A stretch of DNA of 64,000 nt from Apostichopus japonicus (Eukaryota; Echinodermata; Holothuroidea; Aspidochirotida; Stichopodidae). The notes beneath the pieces were generated by a model. It saw only the letters and a list, made by a program, of their open reading frames with translations. It made no database searches and was not told the DNA's origin. The translations under genes were made by a program, and so were the position numbers. The stretch is from assembly GCF_037975245.1 (NCBI RefSeq), contig NC_092580.1, positions 8,530,501 to 8,594,500 of the forward strand, in the 5' to 3' direction. Below are positions 10,616 through 20,550 of the stretch, piece after piece (the first letter of the stretch is position 1; every line of letters starts with the position of its first letter).

Positions 10616-12024
10616 ATTTATTTAGCCGGAATGAGACAAAATGTTTGATGGGCTGGTTACGTTAGTATACGGTCAACATTCAAGAGTATGTATTGCTGCC
10701 GGGTCCCGCCCTGTACGAGTGGCCTGAGGCCCAAAATAGTGGGCCCAAAATTGTATTTATTTAGCCGAAGAGAGACAAGAACAAAATAGCTGGATGTCAC
10801 TCGAACGGGGCTATTTTGAGTTACAATAGCAATGAATGCGTTGGAACTATTACACATTAGGATTCACAATAATACTTTTTCCTGTACGGGACCCAAGACA
10901 GAAGCCCCAAAGAGTCCCATGGTCCCAAACATGGTCTGTTCATCCGAAAGAAACAAGGGTGGAACTAACTGAAACTCACTAGTCATTATAGTAGAACTCT
11001 AAAACACTGATGACTTTAACTAATTCCTGTAGGACCCACCAACATGGTATTATCCAAGCGAAAAGAGACAAGAATGATTCATTTTGTGTCGGAACTATTA
11101 CGCATTAAGAATAACAAAGCTACAAATAGCAGCAACTAATCCTAACCCAGACAGCATCCCCAAAGGGCTCCAAACATGGTTTATTTACATTGTTAAAATA
11201 TGATTTAAAATAATTTTTGGAGGTAAATTTAACTTTCAATCATTGTTGTTGTTACCAAATAGTATCCAGTCAGTCATTGGTCATGCAGTTGATAATCAAT
11301 AATTAGCCAGTAAGGAAAGTTGTATGTCGGTCCGTTCCAAGAAATAGTTTTTCATAAAGAATAACTATTTCCCAATAAGTTGAAATCATTTTTGTTGTTA
11401 AATAAATTATATTCAATCATTTTCAATAAGTGATAGTCGATGTTATTCGCATGAATGTCGGGCTGCTGTCTGTGGTCATGTACAGGCCAACATTTGGGTG
11501 ACCAGAACAAGCTACAGATGCCGTTGTTCTACTTTCTATGCTTTCATTTGTATTTCTTTAATCCAAAGTGTGACAGTTCCAACGCAAAAAGAATCATCCT
11601 TGCCTCTCTTTGGCTGAATAAATGCATTTTAGTGGGTCCTTTGGGCTGCTGTCCGGGGCACCGTACTGTAATTAATTGCTGTCATCACTGTTTTAGAGTT
11701 CTACTACATGTGACTAGTGATTTTCAGTTAGTTCTATCCTTGTCTCTGTTCGGATGAATAAGCCATGTTTGAGGCCCTGGGGTCCTCTGTCTTGGGCCCC
11801 GTACAGGAGAAAGTTGCTGTCATCAGTGCCCCATACGAGGGATATCCAGCTATATTTGTCCTTGTCTCTTTTCGGATATATGTATGCATTTTAGGCCCTT
11901 TATTTTGGGCCCCATGCCACTCGTACAGGGTGGGACCCGGGAGCAACACATATTGTTGATTCTTGACCATATACTTACATAACCAGCCCATCAAACTGTT
12001 TGTCTCTATGCTGCTAAATAAATC
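10616..12024. repeat. 1.4-kb foldback (long imperfect inverted repeat)
   Basis: The left arm (about 10616-11165) and the right arm (about 11455-12024) are reverse complements with frequent mismatches. They share ATTTATTTAGC, TTTGATGGGCTGGTTA, CCCTGTACGAGTGGC and CTAACTGAAA(A/C)TCACTAGTC. Each arm itself holds several diverged units around CCTGTACGGGACCCAAGACAG and CCGAAAAGAGACAAGGAT. No coding capacity was seen. It may be a foldback transposon or a hairpin-RNA source. Confidence 0.75.
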
Positions 12025-12722
12025 TTCTGGGGTTTCCGGTCTATACGTACCGCCTACAATAGTTATTATAAACTTGTTCCACTTTAAATCAACATTCCGA
12101 ATGGTTCAAGCAAACCTTCCCGGCTTCCGTAGGTTATTATGCTTTCCACAGTTACTAATGCGTTGCTTGGGGTTCACGTGTAACAATGACTGCAAGTAAA
12201 GGGACTCACGGGTAATTCTGAGTACCTTTACAGTTTCAACAAACATGAGCATGTATTGTATAATGTTAACTTCCGATACATTAAGGTTAAAGAAAATTTG
12301 TAGTTCAGTTGTCAATGTGACCTTCTTAAAATACGGTAAGTTATGTCATATATGTTATTTCTGTATAGGTCCACTTTTTAGTCTATCAACATCACATAGA
12401 GACTTAGACAGGGACGTAGCTAAGGCCTGATGATTGGGGGGGGGGGGGGGTGTAGTGGCTGAAATTCCAACTGGATGGGTTTTGGAGTCAAAAAATTCCG
12501 ACTGCTGCCTTGTACCCCCCCCCCCCCCCCGCGCACTCATCGTCAACAATACGGTCAGTGTCAGTTAGACACCCCACCTTTCGCGACTGCACTTTTGTTC
12601 CGAACTTTTTGCAATACATTTGTACCTTATGGAGCAAAGTTAATTTGCTTATGTTGATGGCACTTTTAAACTTCCGTAGATTAGCATTGAGCGTTTTAAT
12701 TGCATAGAGACAGTGTATATCC

Positions 12723-13583
12723 CACCGTCGTAGCCAGGAATTTGAAAGGGGAAGAACTTTTAGCGATTGATATGGGGGAGGGGTCTAAGGGGAGGGGGTG
12801 TCCCCCTCCCCTTTGAGATTTTTTGAACAATTGAAGGTCCTTAGATGCGATCTGGTGCAATTTGTTGCCAGTTTCATCATTATCATATGATATCATACTA
12901 TCAGCAGATTTTGTTTCCTGTTTGAATTCTTTTACATGTTCTTTTACATAATATATCAGAAAGACAAACATAGTGCTCTTTTACAATTTTTCCAGAAGGA
13001 TGATTCTTGTTTATTGTCCAATGTCTGAACTTAAATACATTTGACGAACTTAATTGATGGACAATATAAACTTTCATATTTTGTAAGACAGCCAGATTTG
13101 CAGTGGCCTAAAAAAATATCGTTATCTCAGTGTATTAACAGTGTAATAATTATTCATAGGAAGTGCGTATCACGTACGATTGCTAGCTTAGCTTCATAAC
13201 ATGCTGTTCGTGCAACAACTTAGGACGAATCATAGAACGGATGAGAACGAACTTGTCGTCGTCGTTGTGCATACGGTTCGTGACATTCCATCGAGTGAGG
13301 TTAGGTAGGCAATATGTATTTTATTACGCAGTGGCCAACTGTAGGCTTGTAATAGGCTATAGGCTAAATTTATCTAATTGCATCTGCCAAACTAAGTAAG
13401 TAGTTGAATCAGTAGGCCTGCATGTTATTACGATTATAACCGAGTTAACGGAGCTGACGAGTATTCAAGATCAAAAGAGCACTGACAAAATACTATGCTA
13501 ATAAAACAACAGTTTTTAAACATTTTTTTTCGACACTCAAAGGGGGTAGCAGTCGCTCCCCTGCTCCCCTGGCTACGTCCCTG
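12723..13583. mobile_element. Non-autonomous hAT-like element (nested)
   Basis: The right end reads GGCTACGTCCCTG and the left end CACCGTCGTAGCCAGG, a mutated match to its inverse. The flanks carry the perfect 8-bp duplication GTATATCC (12715-12722 and 13584-13591). It lies wholly inside the element at 12409-14036, so it inserted later. Confidence 0.7.
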
Positions 13584-13853
13584 GTATATCCTGAACTTAC
13601 TTTAAGCTAGCAAACAGGGTCGACCCACCCAATAGCAAAATTAATACATAAATTTTCCGAATTGAAGCTGGCGAACGTTGTATTTTTTTTAGAGTATTCA
13701 AACTCATACGAAGTTTTGTATGGTGGAGTATAAAGATCGCGATATACAATTTCTCAATGTGACGAGGAAAACGTGGTAAATATGACTGATTAAAGGTCAA
13801 TTTTGATCGAAAATTTTATGTCACTCACAAATTACAAGAACATATGAAAATAA

Positions 13854-13957
13854 GAGTGCGACAGTCAGAAAAGTTAGAGCGCGACAGTCGGAAATTCCGA
13901 ATTGAAGCTGGCGACAGTCGGAAATTCCGACAGTCGGAAATTCCGACTGTCGCACTC
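13854..13957. repeat. Palindromic minisatellite inside the outer hAT-like element
   Basis: Units of CGACAGTCGGAAATTCCGA repeat, and the whole block is bounded by GAGTGCGACAGTC and its inverse GACTGTCGCACTC. It sits in the right subterminal part of the element, where transposase-binding repeats are often found. Confidence 0.65.
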
Positions 13958-14072
13958 AAATTTTCCAACTATCGTCATTTTTACCAAGATTGGGGGGTGA
14001 GACACCCCCCACACCCCCCCTCTAGCGACGTCCCTGGACTTAGAACCTAGTAAGTTGTAGTGTTACTCATTT

Positions 14073-14190
<118 letters not shown>

Positions 14191-14245
14191 CATATGTATG
14201 AACATGAACATGAACATGTACCAGGCAATTCATACCAATATACCG

Positions 14246-14330
14246 ATGCTGTGGCCGAGTGGATAAAGTCGGTGGCATTTGAAGCAATGAGGCTTAGCAA
14301 TCAGGAGGTTCCGGGTTCCCATCTGAAATG
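14246..14330 (+). mobile_element. tRNA-like SINE head (class II tRNA type)
   Basis: Contains an A-box-like GTGGCCGAGTGGATAA and a B-box-like GGTTCCGGGTTCCC about 60 bases apart, resembling a Leu/Ser tRNA. No matching acceptor stem closes it, so it is more likely a SINE head than a functional tRNA. The body would run on past 14400. Confidence 0.4.
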
Positions 14331-15090
14331 ACTTTCTAAATTTCAACGATTCCAAATTTGAGTTAAAGTGTTAAATTGGAAGCCACCCGACGTGATTTCA
14401 CGTGTGACAATGGTCGTTGCTAAACGTCAGGGCTCCATTAATCTGTGTCCAGGCAATTTGCACAACGTCAGACCGTATAGGCAGCCGGAATTTATACGAT
14501 TGTTTGATAACTTGCAACAATACAATTGATTTAAATAAAATAAATGTACCTCGTTGAAGATTTCAAAGCAATGTTTCATTTTGTTTTGCCAAGAAAAAAA
14601 AGCAATTCGCAAAAGCATTTTTTTAGGTTTACATTATTGTCATTATGTTATTAACATTTTGTTGAATCCCCCCCCCCCCCCCCAAACAAACGAACAAACA
14701 AGCTATAAAATGCTTTTGAATTTGAAAAAAACGACTGAACGCTTTCCCGCGGCTAGTGAAGGTGGGAGGGGAGCATACCCCCGGTCTCCTCTTTTCGAAC
14801 GCCTCTGGAGAGCCTTTCCCACCGCCTCCTCCCACCCATCTTGGACGCCCATGCATGCATTATGTGTTTGCAGGTACCTTGTCATTCCTTTAAATTGTGA
14901 CAAATTCAAAACAAAGTACAGCGAGTAATTCAAGCAACCTGTTTCGTTTCATTTCTAAATTTCCAGCATAGATTTGTATTCACAAAATTTAACCAAGTAA
15001 CTGGTTAAAAGTTGACGTTTTCGAGGAAGTGTCTCTTCTTGCCCGCAAAGCTCAGATTAGCTAATAACAAACTGCTACCAAGCAGCCAAC
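14331..15090. other. Intergenic, no gene seen
   Basis: Contains a C run near 14669-14683 and GC-richer sequence at 14740-14850 with no exon signals. It borders the LINE 3' end. Confidence 0.5.
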
Positions 15091-15322
15091 GATTTGATTT
15101 GATTTGATTTGATTTATTTGATTTTCCACTGGATATATACATGTGGAGGGAAGTCCTCTAAAAAGCCAATTCAGGCTTAACAAGGTAAAGGACTCCCAGA
15201 AAGAAAGAAAGAAAGAAAGAAAGGGGGAAAAAAAGACAAAAAAAAAAACATATATACATAAATGAAAATATAACTAGTGTCTTAATAAAGAATAATTAAT
15301 AACATACAATATAAACGATGTA

Positions 15323-18300
15323 TCAATACTGAGAAATTACTTCTTTTTTTAGTGCTTTTCTAAATGTTTCTTTAGATGGTTTAGATTTTATAGTAGCAGT
15401 TAGATCATTCCATGTCCTCATAGCACGATTCTTTAAACTTAACGTACCAAATGTTGTATTACATAAGTTGTGGTGTGCTTGACCGGCACTTCTAGTGCGG
15501 TGACTATGTATGGCGCTGTTAATAGTAAATAAGTCATGAAAGGCTGCAGGAAGTAAGCCATTCCAAGCCTTGTAAAAGAATGTGGCTACATTCAGCCTAA
15601 CAATATCGTTAAATTTTAATAAGTTGAGCAATTTGAAAAGTGAGCTGGTGTGTTCACGATATTCAGAATGAGTTATGTGACGAATGACTTTCTTTTGTAG
15701 GATTTCAAGAGGGTGAAGATAAACATTATGGGTGCCAGACCAGATTATAGAGCAATATGAAAAATGGGGGAACACTAATGTTTGGTAAAGCATTCTAAGA
15801 ATATTCTGAGGAAAATAGTGTTTCAACTTAGAAATGATACCAACATTTTTCGCCACAGTGTTTGCAATATTTGATATATGTTCACACCAAGTAAGTTTAC
15901 TATCAATATAAACTCCAAGAAACTTTATGCTATGTACATGCTTGATAGGCTTACCATCCATTAAAATGTCTTTTTTCCAAGAAAAAGATTTGCTTTTATT
16001 GAACACAATGTAGCTGGTTTTATCAAGATTAAGTGAAAGCTTATTAGTTGCAAACCAGTCGTTAAATTGATTCAACTCCATGGATACTATGTCATGTAAA
16101 GTATTCAAGTTATTGGATTCGAAAAATATACTAGTGTCATCTGCAAATAAAATAGTTTTTGCAATATTAGAGATATGACAGATGTCATTGATATATATAA
16201 TTAAAAGAAGTGGTCCTAATATTGAACCTTGAGGAACACCACAGCGGATTTCAGCATAGTCAGACATGGTCTTCTTATACGAAGTATACTGTAAACGTTT
16301 TGATAAGTAGCTGTCCATCCAGTTAAGGGTTGGTCCTCTAATACCGTACAATGATAACTTGTTTAGCAGAATACGATGGTCAATGGTATCAAATGCTTTT
16401 GATAGATCTAAGAATATTCCAATACATGTTTTCTTCTTATCAAGGCTATCGTATAATTTATCAATGGCATCTGCCAGGGCAAGCTCAGTTGAGTGACCAG
16501 GGCGGAATCCATATTGTTCCTTGCAAAGTATGTCATTAGCATCTAGAAAATTTATTATTCTGTTGGACATGAGACGTTCGAGAATTTTGGAAAAGCATGA
16601 TAGAATAGAGATTGGTCGGTAGTTCTCGTAGATATTGGATTCTCCTTTCTTAAAAATGGGTAAGACCTTAGCAATCTTCAGCTTGTCTGGGAATACCCCA
16701 GTGGTGAACGATATGTTACAGATATGAGTAAGAGGGGTGACAATGAAAGGTAATACCTGCTTAACAATATCTGGCTTGAAATCATCATACCCAGCTGCCT
16801 TCTTTGGCTTTAAGCAATGATTCGCAACACGTAAGAGTTCCTCCTCCCTGACAGGATAGGTGAAAATAGAGTTTCGCGTACTATTATTGCTATACATATG
16901 GTTGTTTGATTTTGCAGTATGACTGATTTTGCTGGCAAGTGAGGGTCCAAGGTTAATGAAGAAATCGTTAAAACCGTTTGCAATGTCTTGATCGTCGCTG
17001 GTTTCGTGATCGCCGTCTTTGAAAACAGATGGGTACGATGATTTCTTACGGTCTTTCTTAAGAACCTCATTGATTACGCCCCAGGTATCATTTACATTAT
17101 TGTTACTATCTTTGAATTTGTTATAAAAATATAACCTTTTAGAAAATCTTATTATGTGGTTTAACTTGTTTCGGTAAGCAACATAAATTTCTCTATTGCT
17201 ATTTGTAGGAGCTTTTGAGTAAAGTCTGTAGAGATGGTTTTTTCTTTTAATAGATTTTAGTATACCCTTAGTAATCCATGGATGTTTTCTCTTGCGCCTA
17301 TTTCCTTTAGTAATTAATAGATGAGGAAAACACTTATTATAAGTTAAATAAAAAGTGTTAAAAAATGAGTTGTAAGCTGAATTAGCATCAACTTTAGTTA
17401 ACACCTCCTCCCATGTTTCCTTCTCAATGTCGTCGATAAATTCTGACATGTTGTGTCTGTTAAAATTTCGTATATGAAAGGGTTCTTTTGTCTTGTTTGT
17501 CCTGTCAAGAACCTTTAGGAATATAGGCATATGATCACTTAAATCAGTAATGAGTATGCCTGTAGTAAGCGAGGTATTAGCATTCGTTATAATGTTATCA
17601 ATAATAGTAGCTGTATTACTACTAAAACGAGTAGGTTTTGTTATCGTAGGGTTAAAACCATACGAGTGCATAATGTTTAAAAAATCTCTAGACTTACTAA
17701 AATTGGACAAGTTAATGTTATAATCCCCCATAATATATGTAGTTCTCTGGTGATTGGTTATAGTGATCAAAATGTTTTCCATGTGTGTGTTAAAATCAAC
17801 CAATGAGCCATTTGGTGGTCTGTACACTACACCGATGATGGAATTCTCACGTTTACAAGGCTTTGTAATTTCAATAAACAATGACTCAATAGATTCATTA
17901 AATATTGATAGATCAGGTCTACATTTATAACTAACATCATTACATATAAATAGGCAGATTCCTCCACCCCTTCTGGTTTCTCTGTGTCTTTCTTCAAGTG
18001 TATAATCCTCCATGTTGATAAGGGGGGAAATATTTTTGCCAAGCCAAGTTTCAGTAAACCCAATAACTGAGAAATGTTCGTCTAGTGTTGTAATGTATGA
18101 ATATATATCGTCAGAATTTTTGTTGAGGCTACGACTGTTGAGGTGGAATATGGATACAGAATTACGTTGTGGTAACTTATTGAATGTATCAATATCATAG
18201 TACTTACATGATACGTTGGTTTGACATGTAATAGTGTCATGACTATAGTTCACGTTTGGATTCAGAAGAGAAGCCATGTTGAAAGGTTGAAGGCAATTGA

Positions 18301-18373
18301 ATGATGCGTTATCCACTCTTTTATATGTGTGAAATATCGTAAGTAATATTATATAAACAGCAACACTGATCAT
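15323..18373 (-). CDS. LINE ORF2: endonuclease-reverse transcriptase
   Basis: A 1016-residue protein. An apurinic-type endonuclease domain occupies roughly residues 75-285, with HLNSRSL (N79), FTETWL (E108), VVYRPP (Y184), MGDYN (D217, N219) and SDHMP (D280, H281), all catalytic positions present. The reverse transcriptase spans about 560-830: YRPIS, IFLDLSKAFD (D656), CGVPQGSILGPLL and the catalytic FADD (D745, D746). The C-terminal thumb region runs to HRTRSA and KNRAMRTWN. Residues 2-15 are unusually hydrophobic. The start ATG overlaps the ORF1 stop as ATGA (18373-18370), which suggests translation by termination-reinitiation. The protein should nick DNA and prime reverse transcription at the target. 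All key residues are present, so activity is plausible. Confidence 0.93.
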   Translation of the reverse strand: MISVAVYIILLTIFHTYKRVDNASFNCLQPFNMASLLNPNVNYSHDTITCQTNVSCKYYDIDTFNKLPQRNSVSIFHLNSRSLNKNSDDIYSYITTLDEHFSVIGFTETWLGKNISPLINMEDYTLEERHRETRRGGGICLFICNDVSYKCRPDLSIFNESIESLFIEITKPCKRENSIIGVVYRPPNGSLVDFNTHMENILITITNHQRTTYIMGDYNINLSNFSKSRDFLNIMHSYGFNPTITKPTRFSSNTATIIDNIITNANTSLTTGILITDLSDHMPIFLKVLDRTNKTKEPFHIRNFNRHNMSEFIDDIEKETWEEVLTKVDANSAYNSFFNTFYLTYNKCFPHLLITKGNRRKRKHPWITKGILKSIKRKNHLYRLYSKAPTNSNREIYVAYRNKLNHIIRFSKRLYFYNKFKDSNNNVNDTWGVINEVLKKDRKKSSYPSVFKDGDHETSDDQDIANGFNDFFINLGPSLASKISHTAKSNNHMYSNNSTRNSIFTYPVREEELLRVANHCLKPKKAAGYDDFKPDIVKQVLPFIVTPLTHICNISFTTGVFPDKLKIAKVLPIFKKGESNIYENYRPISILSCFSKILERLMSNRIINFLDANDILCKEQYGFRPGHSTELALADAIDKLYDSLDKKKTCIGIFLDLSKAFDTIDHRILLNKLSLYGIRGPTLNWMDSYLSKRLQYTSYKKTMSDYAEIRCGVPQGSILGPLLLIIYINDICHISNIAKTILFADDTSIFFESNNLNTLHDIVSMELNQFNDWFATNKLSLNLDKTSYIVFNKSKSFSWKKDILMDGKPIKHVHSIKFLGVYIDSKLTWCEHISNIANTVAKNVGIISKLKHYFPQNILRMLYQTLVFPHFSYCSIIWSGTHNVYLHPLEILQKKVIRHITHSEYREHTSSLFKLLNLLKFNDIVRLNVATFFYKAWNGLLPAAFHDLFTINSAIHSHRTRSAGQAHHNLCNTTFGTLSLKNRAMRTWNDLTATIKSKPSKETFRKALKKEVISQY

Positions 18374-18963
18374 TTTGGCATAATTTCTTTAGGGTTCTTC
18401 AGTTTATTAACGTTCCTTGTAAGTTTACTTTGATTCGATAAGTTCGTCCTTTTCTTGTATCGTACGGTTTGAAACTCTTCACTACTTGACACTTGTCTCT
18501 TTAGAGGCTTAGGATTAGGAGATTGAGTGGTACTACTTCTCGTAACCATGGATACCGTTGGTGCATTTTGTCCCAGTTCAGTCGCTTTAGATAGTGCAGT
18601 CCCTGTATACTCCTTTTCTGGTGTTGGTTCTTTTACGGAGTCCATCGGTTCCTCTATTGTGTCTGGTGATTCGCTTCGGCGAGTTTCCTCTTCGTCCTTT
18701 GTGTTACTCGGGTTCATGTCATTGTTCTCATCCTGTGCATTCTCGTTATTTTGAGGGCAATTATAGATTTTGTGTCCCATTTCGTGGCAATTAAAGCATT
18801 CTACGTTTGGGCAATGGGATTCCGTGTGTCCGTGTGTCCGTGTGTCCGTGTGTCCGGATTCCGTTTTCCGAGAAAAACAACTTCCGCTCGATTCTTGTAT
18901 TGAGAGCATTACTTTATCTTTATCTTTGTTTATGTTAGAAATTTGGGCACTTATTATAACCAT
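18370..18963 (-). CDS. LINE ORF1: short nucleic-acid-binding protein with one zinc knuckle
   Basis: A 197-residue protein starting at an ATG with an in-frame TAA five codons upstream. One CCHC knuckle (CFNCHEMGHKIYNC, residues about 76-89) is followed by a long polar, acidic and Ser/Thr/Pro-rich region and a basic C-terminus. Just before the knuckle, a short DNA repeat (GTGTCC-type, plus strand 18828-18860) encodes a His/Thr/Arg stretch. Related elements often carry two or three knuckles and a longer N-terminus, so the 5' part is probably lost or rearranged. It overlaps ORF2 by four bases. Confidence 0.8.
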   Translation of the reverse strand: MVIISAQISNINKDKDKVMLSIQESSGSCFSRKTESGHTDTRTHGHTESHCPNVECFNCHEMGHKIYNCPQNNENAQDENNDMNPSNTKDEEETRRSESPDTIEEPMDSVKEPTPEKEYTGTALSKATELGQNAPTVSMVTRSSTTQSPNPKPLKRQVSSSEEFQTVRYKKRTNLSNQSKLTRNVNKLKNPKEIMPK

Positions 18964-19079
18964 TGTAACACTGTATTAATATGTATCGTATCCAAACAAG
19001 TTTGGCAATAGTTTTATCAAATTAAGTGAAATTACGACATTTTAAACACTTTAAATTGTCAAATTATAATATCTAAATC

Positions 19080-19900
19080 CCAGATATCGGCAAATCGCTA
19101 CGAAATCTATTCTTAACCCAGCTAGCAATCATAAACATTAGGCTTACGTTGTTAATGTTACTGATGTATATAAATACCTAAGTTTGAATGGACTCTCTTG
19201 AGGTATCGTACATAACACTTAAACAAAACAGTTACAATTGGTCTGTATATACTTACGTAGCTGTAATCTTTACGTAAAAATTCATAAAGAGCTGCATCAG
19301 GCTTGCATCGTTAGTGTTACCAGTGCTCAATACGATCATATTTCATAACACAAATAAAACAGTTACAAAACAGTTCTTGTTGTACTTGTGTACGTAATAG
19401 TCGTATATAAGCAGCTGCATTATGTTGCATTGTATGTTTGATGTACATAACACAAAAACGAAACAGATTATAGTTTGTACTTATGCACGTGACAGTCTTT
19501 AACATCTGCATTAGGTTTGCATTGTATGTGTTATACCGGTGTAAAAGAAGACGTTGTCTTGTAATGTTGATATTGATGTATCGTACATGTTTTAGATAGG
19601 TATAACAATTTTAAACAGCTGCATCAGGTTTGCATTGTATGTGTTACGTGTGTATAATAAGACGTCTTTAATGTTGGTGCAAGTATTTTAATGAATTATT
19701 TGAAGTATTATACATAACACAAATGCAACACACTAACAATATATTTTTAACTTATGTACTTCCATAGTTTTAAGTGTTACGGTATAATCATATATAACTG
19801 CATTAGACATGCATTGTAAGTATTATCGGTGTTGATTAGTCCTACTTGATGAACACAAAATTCATCAGGTTTCTTACCGCTAATGTATGTATAAACCCAT
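19080..19900. repeat. Degenerate tandem repeats upstream of LINE ORF1
   Basis: Five or more diverged units of very roughly 130-160 bases share GCATCAGGTTTGCATTGTATG, GTGTTACCGGTG, CATAACACAAATAAAACAGTTACA and TACTTATGTACGTA. On the minus strand they lie directly upstream of ORF1, where monomer-type promoters occur in some LINEs. Membership in the LINE is inference. They differ from the satellite starting near 20100. Confidence 0.6.
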
Positions 19901-20069
19901 TAACCACCATTTTCCTTTTCGGTTGTCGCCGTTAATATATTTATATATGGAAAGAGAGTCCTTGATTTGTAATATCTTGGATGCTTCGTTGTTACTTTGA
20001 GATTCACAAACTGTTTATTTTAATAGCCTATATCAATCTTTATTAATTAAGCTGGCAAGATTCAAACTT

Positions 20070-20509
20070 CAAAGATGAAGTTATGAGCACCATATATCTA
20101 AGGTCGTCGCGCTTACTTTTCGTTGGTCAGACAAAGCTGTAAATTATAGTCTAATGTATAGATATAAATACACAGTACACAGTGTATACAAACATCCGTG
20201 CAAAGCGCATATATATGTTGGTTTCGTCATAGCTAATGTCTTGGCCTTTACTTTTCGTTGGACGGACAACGCTGTATGTTAAATTTAAATGTATATATGT
20301 ACACGGTACACAGTGTATACATATATCCTTGCATAAAAGTAGCTAAAATGTATAGATATGAATACACCGTACCCTTAGAGTGTTATGCATCCACACATCT
20401 GTTCGGTAAAGCGTATACCGAAGAGCATAGATATTTTGGTTCCGTCAAAGGTATCGGGTTTTCGCGCTTACTTTTTGTTGGACAGACAACGCTGTATGTT
20501 ATATCTTAA

Positions 20510-20550
<41 letters not shown>

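Larger units (their letters stand above)
12409..14036. mobile_element. Non-autonomous hAT-like element (outer)
   Basis: Terminal inverted repeats CAGGGACGTAGCTA at the left and TAGCGACGTCCCTG at the right match at 13 of 14 positions. They are flanked by the perfect 8-bp duplication GACTTAGA (12401-12408 and 14037-14044). An 8-bp duplication and CAGGG-type ends are known traits of hAT elements. No transposase frame was seen, and the interior is partly made of the nested element at 12723. Confidence 0.75.
15091..18963 (-). mobile_element. Non-LTR retrotransposon (LINE), CR1/L2/jockey-like supergroup
   Basis: A minus-strand element with ORF1 (18963-18370), an overlapping ORF2 (18373-15323), a 3' UTR of about 230 bases and a 3' end in short tandem repeats (plus strand GATTT x5 from 15091). 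Simple-repeat 3' ends are usual in the CR1/L2 group. ORF2 has no stops or frameshifts over 1016 codons, so this copy is young. The 5' end is not certain; tandem repeats upstream of ORF1 (19080-19900) may belong to it. Confidence 0.85.
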
